Program-made: the position numbers and the translations under genes
The notes under the pieces: model-generated
The model's input: only the letters and a program-made list of their open reading frames with translations
Told to the model about the DNA's origin: nothing
The model's database searches: none
NCBI GenBank assembly: GCA_047600805.1
Contig: JASGKG010000001.1
Span: 1,674,001 to 1,738,000 of the forward strand
DNA: 64,000 nt
Origin: JADKHC01 sp047600805
GTDB taxonomy: Bacteria; Verrucomicrobiota; Verrucomicrobiia; Opitutales; Opitutaceae
Reading direction: 5' to 3'
In this document: piece after piece, positions 35,801-41,990 of the stretch
How the letters are laid out: every line of letters begins with the position of its first letter
How positions within the stretch are numbered: position 1 is the first letter of the stretch

Positions 35801-37087
35801 ATGATCTTCGCCCCTTACGATCGAGCTCTTGAGCAACGCCAGTCTTCCGGCCGGCCTATTCGTGTCGGTCTCGTTGGCGCTGGCAATCTCGCGCGCATGA
35901 TCGCCGTGCAGTTGCTCACTCCGCCGCCGCCTGGAGTAAAACTGGTCGCCATCGCCAACCGCACCCCGCTCCGCGCCGCGGTCCTGCTACACGATCTCGG
36001 CCAAGAGGCGACCGAAGCCGCGACCGAGGAAGCCCTCGACGAGACAATCTCGAAAGGGAAACTATGCTACACCGCTAATCCGGCCCACCTCACCGCCTGC
36101 GAACACGTTGACGTGATCGTCGAGGCTACGGGCAGCGTCGACTTTGCTCTGGCGGTTGTCCTCAGCGCTATTGCTGCCAAAAAACACGTCGTTCTCGCGA
36201 ACGCCGAGCTCGATTCTACCTTGGGCCCCATTTTGAAAGCCCGTGCTGATGAGGCGGGTGTCGTTTACACCAATATCGACGGCGATGAACCCGGTGTTGC
36301 CATGAATCTGGTCCGTTATGCTCGCTCGATCGGATTGCGCCCAGTCGCGGCCGGCAATCTCAAGGGCATGATCGACAAATACAGAACCCCCGAGACTCAG
36401 CGAAAATTCGCCGAAGAGCATGGGCAAAATGCCGCAATTGTGACGTCGTTCGCCGACGGCACAAAACTCGCGATGGAACTCTGTATTCTGGCCAACGCCA
36501 CGGGTTTCAAAGTGGGTCGGCCCGGCATGTACGGGCCAGCCTGCAAGCACGTCAACGAAATCGCCAGCCTGCTTCCCGCTGAACAGATGCTCGCGACCGG
36601 CCTCGTCGATTACGCTCTTGGCGCCGCCCCTTTCACCGGCGCGTTCGTAGTCGTACACGAACCGCTTCCACAGCGCCAAAAATATCTGCGCTATCTTAAA
36701 ATGGGCGACGGCCCTTTCTACGTACTCTACACGCCCTACCATCTCCCGCACATCCAAGCTGTCTCTACAATCGCGCGGGCCGTCGATACGGGCGACGCCA
36801 CCGTGGCTCCGCTCCCTGCGCCCTCCTGCCAGGTGACAGCTTATGCAAAAAAAGACCTCCCCGCCGGCACGCCGCTCGATGGGCCAGGCGGCTTTTGCTG
36901 CTACGGACAAATTGAAAATATTTCCACGGCTGCTGCCGGAAATCCACCTTTCCCCATTGCTCTGACGACAGGTTGCATCCTCAAGCGCGCGCTTTCCCGT
37001 GACGAACCGCTTGCCATCGCCGATGTCGCGCGGCCAACCGAATCACCAGCTATCGACCTCTGGCTCAAGTCGGCAGCCAAGAAATAA
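35801..37087 (+). CDS. NAD(P)-binding oxidoreductase with C-terminal SAF-like domain
   Basis: A 428-residue protein. RVGLVGAGNLARMIAVQLL is a Rossmann dinucleotide site, and CEHVDVIVEATGSVDFALAVVLSAIAAKKHVVLANAELD resembles homoserine dehydrogenase and Gfo/Idh relatives. The C-terminal part from about residue 330 (CQVTAYAKKDLPAGTPLDGPGGFCCYGQ) looks like a SAF domain. The start at 35801 is 7 bases after the epimerase stop; the longer frame begins inside it. Proteins of this architecture recur beside rfbF/rfbG in other loci and may oxidise or reduce a CDP-sugar or make a branched-sugar precursor. The reaction is not known to me. Confidence 0.7.
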   Translation: MIFAPYDRALEQRQSSGRPIRVGLVGAGNLARMIAVQLLTPPPPGVKLVAIANRTPLRAAVLLHDLGQEATEAATEEALDETISKGKLCYTANPAHLTACEHVDVIVEATGSVDFALAVVLSAIAAKKHVVLANAELDSTLGPILKARADEAGVVYTNIDGDEPGVAMNLVRYARSIGLRPVAAGNLKGMIDKYRTPETQRKFAEEHGQNAAIVTSFADGTKLAMELCILANATGFKVGRPGMYGPACKHVNEIASLLPAEQMLATGLVDYALGAAPFTGAFVVVHEPLPQRQKYLRYLKMGDGPFYVLYTPYHLPHIQAVSTIARAVDTGDATVAPLPAPSCQVTAYAKKDLPAGTPLDGPGGFCCYGQIENISTAAAGNPPFPIALTTGCILKRALSRDEPLAIADVARPTESPAIDLWLKSAAKK

Positions 37088-37144
37088 ATCCAGATAGAAA
37101 GCGTCCTTTCCGGACACAACCCAGCTCCACAACCCATATAAGTC

Positions 37145-37921
37145 ATGAAAGTAGTACTGTTCTGCGGCGGCCTCGGCACGCGTTTGCGCGAATACGGTGA
37201 CAACATCCCCAAGCCCCTCGTTCCGATCGGCTATCGTCCTGTAATCTGGCACGTGATGAAATATTACGCCCACTTCGGGCACAAAGACTTCATTCTGTGC
37301 CTCGGTTACCGCGCCGATAAAATCAAAGAGTACTTCCTCAATTATCAGGAGTGGGTCTCCAACGACTTCACCATGTCCGACGGCGGCAAGGCCATCGACC
37401 TCAAGCAAAGCGACATTCAAGACTGGAATATCACCTTTGTGGATACAGGCATGAACGCCAATATCGGCACCCGCCTGCAGCGGGTCGCCAAGTACCTGGA
37501 AGGCGAGGAATTCTTTCTCGCCAATTATTCCGATGGACTAACCGACAACGATCTGGACGCGATGATCACCGAATTCAAAGGCACCGACAAAGTTGGCGCC
37601 TTCCTTTGCGCACCACCGTCGCAAACTTTTCACGTCGTCGACGTTGATGCGAAGCGCAAGGTCACCGATATCCGCTACGTCCGAGACACCGACATCATGG
37701 TCAACTGCGGATTCTTCATTTTCCGCCACAGCATCTTCGACTACATGCAGCCTGGCGAGGAACTCGTTATAAACCCTTTTCGCCGTCTTATCGAAACCGA
37801 CAATCTTTTGGCGTTCAAAGCCGACCATTTTTACGCGATGGACACCTTCAAAGAGCAACAAGAGCTCAGTGACATGTTCACACGCGGCGAAGCCCCATGG
37901 GAGGTCTGGAGCAAGCGCTAA
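37145..37921 (+). CDS. rfbF: Glucose-1-phosphate cytidylyltransferase
   Basis: A 258-residue nucleotidyltransferase that makes CDP-glucose from CTP and glucose-1-phosphate. The N-terminal signature is VVLFCGGLGTRLREYGDNIPK, then KPLVPIGYRPVIWHVMKYYAHFGHKDFILCLGY. The stretch VDTGMNANIGTRLQRV, NYSDGLTDNDL (metal-binding aspartate) and MVNCGFFIFRHSIFDYM are typical of RfbF, whose usual length is about 257. It supplies the substrate of the dehydratase at 34155, although the two are separated by the epimerase and SAF genes. Confidence 0.95.
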   Translation: MKVVLFCGGLGTRLREYGDNIPKPLVPIGYRPVIWHVMKYYAHFGHKDFILCLGYRADKIKEYFLNYQEWVSNDFTMSDGGKAIDLKQSDIQDWNITFVDTGMNANIGTRLQRVAKYLEGEEFFLANYSDGLTDNDLDAMITEFKGTDKVGAFLCAPPSQTFHVVDVDAKRKVTDIRYVRDTDIMVNCGFFIFRHSIFDYMQPGEELVINPFRRLIETDNLLAFKADHFYAMDTFKEQQELSDMFTRGEAPWEVWSKR

Positions 37922-37986
37922 CTGTGAGACACCACCCTTTTCACGTCATAACTGCCACAACAACAAAATGAGACAACTGATCCAAA

Positions 37987-38700
37987 ATGAATATCACGAA
38001 AGAACAAGCCCACTGGGATTGGTGGAACAAAGCCAAACGCACTGGCCACCATGAGTCTGACGGAATGTTCCTTGAAGTCCGCGCCGCTGTTTTAGAAGAA
38101 ATCCGCCGCTATGGCCCCGCCGCCGGAAGGCTCATCGAAATCGCCTGTGGAACAGGCTGGCTATCCGATATGGTCCAGGAGAAATACGCGTATCTCGGGC
38201 TCGACATAGGTCCCGAATCAATTGAAATCGCTAAATCTTCCCACCCTCACTCCGAATTCATCTGTGAGGATTTTTTGAATTGGAACCCAACAGACAGTTT
38301 TGATCTCGCCGTCTTTATTGACGCCATCGCGGTGTTTCGGGACCAAGACGCCGCCATCGCCAAAATCCGCTCTTTTCTAGCCCGTGGAAGCTACCTGTTC
38401 ATGACCACAGTAAACCCGATCGTCTACTCGCGCCTCAGTTGGATCGGTGCGCCAGCTGAGGGCCAAGCAAGAAAATGGCTCTCCCGTTCGGAGCTGCTCT
38501 CCCTTCTGGAGCGCAATAGTTTCGAAGTGGTCCGCACCTACACTGTCGTACCCTCGGGCGACAAAGGTTTCCTCCGCATCCTCAATTCATGGAAACTTAA
38601 TCGACTGTTCGGCATGGTCATTCCCAAGCGCTGGCTAAAACGCTTGAAGGAAATCGTCGGCTTGGGTGCAGTCCGCATCGCTGTCGCAAGAAAGATCTGA
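37987..38700 (+). CDS. Class I SAM-dependent methyltransferase
   Basis: A 237-residue soluble enzyme. Motif I is RLIEIACGTGWLSDMV, the acidic residue at the end of strand 2 is in YLGLDIGPESIEIA, ICEDFLNWNPTDSFDLAVFIDAIAVF covers motifs II and III, and SYLFMTTVNPIVYS motif IV. It most likely methylates a sugar (O-, N- or C-methylation) of the CDP-hexose pathway that it follows by 65 bases. The C-terminus (RWLKRLKEIVGLGAVRIAVARKI) is basic. Substrate is a contextual guess. Confidence 0.82.
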   Translation: MNITKEQAHWDWWNKAKRTGHHESDGMFLEVRAAVLEEIRRYGPAAGRLIEIACGTGWLSDMVQEKYAYLGLDIGPESIEIAKSSHPHSEFICEDFLNWNPTDSFDLAVFIDAIAVFRDQDAAIAKIRSFLARGSYLFMTTVNPIVYSRLSWIGAPAEGQARKWLSRSELLSLLERNSFEVVRTYTVVPSGDKGFLRILNSWKLNRLFGMVIPKRWLKRLKEIVGLGAVRIAVARKI

Positions 38701-38712
38701 AAGTTGCCCTTA

Positions 38713-40125
38713 ATGCGTTCCTTTTCCCTCGTCCTCTTCCTCGTTCCAGTTTTCTTTTTTTGCAGCTGCGCGCGAGAGTCCTGTGATGTCCGCGAAGAGC
38801 CTCTGTTCAATCCAACGCCGGGCATGCCCGACGAGCGTTGGGTTTACCCCCTAAAAATCGACGCCTCGGGCCGCTATCTCACCGATCAAGAGGGAAAGCG
38901 TTTTCTGATCCACGGCGATGCCGGCTGGTCCAGCATCGTCGGCCTTACTACAGACGAGGCGATTACCTACCTAACCGCTCGCAAGCAACAGGGCTTCAAC
39001 GCGGTTATCATCTCGTTGATCGAGCACTATTACGCGGGTGGTAAAAACCGCTACGGGCCGCCGTTCAATCGCGATGGCGTCGGCCCATTTACCAAACCAG
39101 GAGATTTCTCCAAACCTGATGAACGTTACTTTGCCCACGCCGACCTGATTCTTAAAAAGGCTGAAGAGCTGGGCTTGGCGGTTTTTTTTGTCCCCTGTTA
39201 CCTGGGGCTGCCCGGGAAAACGGAGGGTTGGTACGACGAGTTGAAAGTCAACGACGTGGAAAATCTGCGACTCTACGGAGAGTACGTTGGGCGTCGTTAC
39301 GGTAAGTTCAAAAACATCGTTTGGGTCGCAGGCGGAGACCGAAATCCCGATGAAGTTCGCCCACAAGTCCTCGCCATGGTGGAGGGCATTCGCAAATTCG
39401 CCTCTGACAGGCTTTGGACCGGCCACTGCTTACATGAGACTTCAGGCGCCATGGTTTACGGCCAATACGACTGGTTGTCTCTGAACTCGGTCTACAGTTA
39501 CGTCGCAATTCCTCAGGAATGCCTCAACGCCTACAATGCCGAACCGATCCGTCCCTCCTTCCTTTTAGAGACCCACTATGAAAATGATTGGGATCGCAAA
39601 AATGCCGACGATGTTCGGCGATTATCGTGGGCCGCGGCGCTTTCGGGAGTTTGCGGACAGTTTTTCGGCAACCGCCCTGTTTGGCTCTTTGACCCAGGTT
39701 GGGAACAAGCGCTCTGTTCCCCGGGCGCTCGTTACCAGAGCATTCTTTATCGATGCCTGCGCTCACGTCGCTGGGAAAAATTCGTCCCGCAATCGGATGC
39801 GGGATTGCTGGTGTCAGGATTGGTTGCCGAGGGAGTCCGGCGCAGTGCAGTTGTGACCGACGATTCCAGAAGCGCCGTCATCTACCTGCCCACGGGAGGC
39901 ACCGTTGAAATTGACTTCTCTCGTTTGCGAGCCGCTTCGCTTCGTGCTTCATGGCTCGACCCGAGAACGGGCGCCGTACACGATGCAGGCACCTTCGCCA
40001 ACATGCGTGTCGAGACACTCAAAACGCCTTCTTCCGACGACTGGGCATTGTTCCTAGACGATGTCTCGGCCAAACTTAATCCTCCCGGCGTTACAGACAT
40101 CACGTTTCAAAAAGAACAGCCATGA
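38713..40125 (+). CDS. GH140-like (DUF4038) glycoside hydrolase, exported
   Basis: A 470-residue protein with a hydrophobic export signal (MRSFSLVLFLVPVFFFCSCARES). The cysteine of FCSC could be lipidated, though the lipobox is weak. The catalytic TIM-barrel has RFLIHGDAGWSSIVGLTTDEAITYL, a DUF4038 hallmark, NIVWVAGGDRNPDE with candidate acid/base Asp209, and SFLLETHYENDWD with candidate nucleophile Glu286. The C-terminal ~100 residues form the small beta domain that accompanies this family. Known members remove apiose or related residues from pectin. Here it may trim the polymer during assembly or degrade it. ATG at 38713 is preferred to the TTG at 38704. ATGA overlap with the next gene. Confidence 0.82.
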   Translation: MRSFSLVLFLVPVFFFCSCARESCDVREEPLFNPTPGMPDERWVYPLKIDASGRYLTDQEGKRFLIHGDAGWSSIVGLTTDEAITYLTARKQQGFNAVIISLIEHYYAGGKNRYGPPFNRDGVGPFTKPGDFSKPDERYFAHADLILKKAEELGLAVFFVPCYLGLPGKTEGWYDELKVNDVENLRLYGEYVGRRYGKFKNIVWVAGGDRNPDEVRPQVLAMVEGIRKFASDRLWTGHCLHETSGAMVYGQYDWLSLNSVYSYVAIPQECLNAYNAEPIRPSFLLETHYENDWDRKNADDVRRLSWAAALSGVCGQFFGNRPVWLFDPGWEQALCSPGARYQSILYRCLRSRRWEKFVPQSDAGLLVSGLVAEGVRRSAVVTDDSRSAVIYLPTGGTVEIDFSRLRAASLRASWLDPRTGAVHDAGTFANMRVETLKTPSSDDWALFLDDVSAKLNPPGVTDITFQKEQP

Positions 40126-40760
40126 TCAAACTCCCCCTCAGTCACGCAAAAAAGATCCTCTGCCTTGGCGCGCACTCCGATGACATCGAAATCGGCGCGG
40201 GCGGCACGCTCCTGAAACTCGCGGAAGCGCGCCCCGATCTTTCCGTACACTGGGTGGTCTTCAGCGCGCCAGGCCTGCGCACACAAGAGGCGGAAAACAG
40301 CGCGAAAGCGTTTCTGAAAAACGTTTCCGAAAAGAACATCCGCATCGGCGCCTCGTTTCGCGAAAGCTACTTTCCGACGGAATGGGACAAGATTAAAGAG
40401 TTGTTCGAAGAAATCCGGAAAAATTTCGACCCCGATATCATTTTCACGCACACGCGTGAGGATCGCCATCAGGACCACCGGGTTCTTTCAGATCTCGCGT
40501 GGAACACGTTTCGCAACCACCTGATCTTCGAGTACGAAATCCCGAAGTGGGATGGCGACCTCGGCGTGCCCAATCTCTACGTCGAACTCACGCCCGAGCA
40601 GGCGAAACACAAAGTCGACTTGCTGATGGAGCACTTCAAAACCCAGCAGACCAAGCACTGGTTCAGCGAAGACCTCTTCTACTCGCTCATGCGCATCCGC
40701 GGGATTGAGAGCGGCTGTCGTTACGCCGAGGGTTTCTACGGCCGGAAAATCGTCCTGTAG
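40122..40760 (+). CDS. PIG-L/LmbE-family deacetylase
   Basis: A 212-residue zinc-dependent N-deacetylase. The metal motif AHSDDIEIGAGG near residue 17 is the AHPDDE variant, and HTREDRHQDHRVLSDL supplies the HxxH (HQDH). This family removes acetyl groups from N-acetylglucosamine moieties of lipids or small glycosides in the cytoplasm. It is the last gene of the polysaccharide run and is coupled to the hydrolase gene by ATGA. With the NodB-like proteins at 5520 and 16385 it makes three possible deacetylases in the locus. Confidence 0.9.
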   Translation: MIKLPLSHAKKILCLGAHSDDIEIGAGGTLLKLAEARPDLSVHWVVFSAPGLRTQEAENSAKAFLKNVSEKNIRIGASFRESYFPTEWDKIKELFEEIRKNFDPDIIFTHTREDRHQDHRVLSDLAWNTFRNHLIFEYEIPKWDGDLGVPNLYVELTPEQAKHKVDLLMEHFKTQQTKHWFSEDLFYSLMRIRGIESGCRYAEGFYGRKIVL

Positions 40761-40885
40761 CGCAGCGGAGGCGTCCGACCTCCAACACACCGAACCCGCG
40801 CCTACATCCAAACATACGGGCCCTCTCCAGCGACACAACGGGGTTCGTTTGCGCCCCTTTTTCACACGCGCCGAAGATATCAAAC

Positions 40886-40906
40886 ATTCCGACAAACCGT
40901 CGGAAT
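40886..40906. repeat. Perfect 8-base inverted repeat in the enhancer region
   Basis: Arms ATTCCGAC (40886-40893) and GTCGGAAT (40899-40906) are separated by AAACC. The right arm is shared with the box at 40897-40916. It is a plausible operator for a dimeric Fis-type activator. The counterpart upstream of the second CTERM gene keeps the box but not the left arm. Confidence 0.6.
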
Positions 40907-40916
40907 ACCTTACAAT
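40897..40916 (+). promoter_or_regulatory. Shared box upstream of the VPDSG-type gene (candidate PrsR site)
   Basis: This 20-base element, core GTCGGAA-T-ACCTTACAAT, is repeated with 18 of 20 identities upstream of the other CTERM gene (55710-55729, - strand), in the same orientation to its gene. It ends 97 bases before the -24 element of the sigma-54 promoter, a normal enhancer distance. The sigma-54 activator encoded at 53336 belongs to the group named for acting on a PEP-CTERM box. Binding is inferred, not shown. Confidence 0.7.
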
Positions 40917-41011
40917 TCTGAAGAACCTTATTCGTGGCTGCCGCACACAACCAAGAATATTCCAACTGCAAATGGTTGAGCACCATCGATTGTAAAAATC
41001 AGGCCGCTTTT

Positions 41012-41027
41012 CGGCACACAGCTTGCT
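41012..41027 (+). promoter_or_regulatory. Sigma-54 (-24/-12) promoter of the VPDSG-type gene
   Basis: CGGCACACAGCTTGCT matches the consensus TGGCAC-N5-TTGCT in all but the first base, with GG (41013-41014) and GC (41025-41026) separated by the required 10 bases. Transcription would start near 41038, about 30 bases before the ATG at 41068. Confidence 0.78.
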
Positions 41028-41067
41028 GAATTTTGTGGCGGTTAAGGATAAATCCGGAAACCAAGTT

Positions 41068-41697
41068 ATGAAAAAGGCGGCTGCTCTCGTAATTCTCTAC
41101 GTCTCCTCACTGGCCGGTGTTTTTGCCGATACCTACTTCGGCACGATCACGCAGACCATCACGAAGACCAACGATCCACAATTCTTTGTCGGACAGACCT
41201 TCGTCGGCTGCTATGCCTACGACTCGACCAGCATTAATGGCTACTACTGTGCGCCCTCGCACTGGTACCCGACGACACCCACCAATTTGTCCCTCAGCGG
41301 CACACTCTACGTCCCTTTCGCCGACGAAGCTCACTTCGAGTGGACCCCCTCCGGTCAAACAACGCCCATCTCTTACACCCTCGCCTTCGGCGACAAAGGT
41401 TCCTACCAAGCATTTACTGACACCCCGATAAACCCAGGCAAACTCATGATCGAAAACGGCTGTGTCACCGGCTTTTCCTGGTCGTTTGATGTCGGCGGAT
41501 TTTTCATGGAGGCCTCGGAAAATAGCTTCCAGGCGTACAGCTACTATGATCGCGGACCGGCCGACCAGACTCCGAAAACCAGCGGTACGATCACCATCGG
41601 CAACCCCACCCGGGTTCCGGACACCGCTGCAACTTTGAGCCTGCTCGCAGCCGGGCTCCTCGGCCTCGGACTATTCCGCCGTCGCTACGCCAGCTGA
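41068..41697 (+). CDS. Secreted protein with VPDSG/PEP-CTERM-type sorting signal
   Basis: A 209-residue exported protein. The start at 41068 gives a signal peptide (MKKAAALVILYVSSLAGVFA). The middle (DTYFGTITQTITKTNDPQFFVGQTF...) is a beta-rich domain without a recognised family. The C-terminus has the tripartite sorting signal: VPDTA, then the hydrophobic TLSLLAAGLLGLGLF and the basic FRRRYAS. This resembles the VPDSG-CTERM signal of Verrucomicrobiota with TA for SG. It should be recognised by the exosortase at 47060, cut near VPD and moved to the cell surface. The sigma-54 promoter and box upstream tie its expression to the PrsK/PrsR pair. Confidence 0.85.
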   Translation: MKKAAALVILYVSSLAGVFADTYFGTITQTITKTNDPQFFVGQTFVGCYAYDSTSINGYYCAPSHWYPTTPTNLSLSGTLYVPFADEAHFEWTPSGQTTPISYTLAFGDKGSYQAFTDTPINPGKLMIENGCVTGFSWSFDVGGFFMEASENSFQAYSYYDRGPADQTPKTSGTITIGNPTRVPDTAATLSLLAAGLLGLGLFRRRYAS

Positions 41698-41990
41698 AGT
41701 TCCACCGGCTAGAATTAGCCCCGAACTTTTCGTCAAAACCGACGAAAAGCTCACGGTAAATACCTCGCGGCGCGGCTATAAAGTACGCGCACCCACCCGT
41801 CGACTTGAGCGACGCGATCCTGCCCGGCGTTGACGATGCCGGAGGTGTGGCAGTCCCCTGCAGTTTCCGCAGCACACAGGCCCCCGCAAGTCCGTGTTGC
41901 CCACCGAGCTGCACCCTCTATCTTGGCTTCTCGCCAGCCAATCTTCGCCATATTGCAAATGCTCCCGTCAACCCTCACTCGCTCCCAACC
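41698..41990. other. Region between the VPDSG-type gene and the NRPS gene
   Basis: About 290 bases. The NRPS reading frame is open back to 41805, but that part is cysteine/proline-rich and unlike the family, so I treat it as non-coding. A strong dyad lies at 41726-41749; no sigma-54 site was found. Confidence 0.55.
41726..41749. repeat. 9-base perfect inverted repeat
   Basis: Arms CTTTTCGTC (41726-41734) and GACGAAAAG (41741-41749) flank AAAACC. It lies 29 bases after the stop of the VPDSG-type gene. It can form a terminator-like stem but has no T run after it, so a transcript-end hairpin that slows decay, or an operator for the NRPS gene, are both possible. Confidence 0.5.

Larger units (their letters stand above)
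40761..41067. other. Regulatory region of the VPDSG-type gene
   Basis: There is no credible gene here. It holds an inverted repeat with the shared box (40886-40916) and a sigma-54 promoter (41012-41027), listed separately. No terminator for the upstream operon was recognised. Confidence 0.7.

Noticed and set aside
41805..41990. N-terminal extension of the NRPS frame
   Set aside because: The extra 62 residues are Cys/Pro-rich and unlike any NRPS; ATG at 41991 gives the normal family start.
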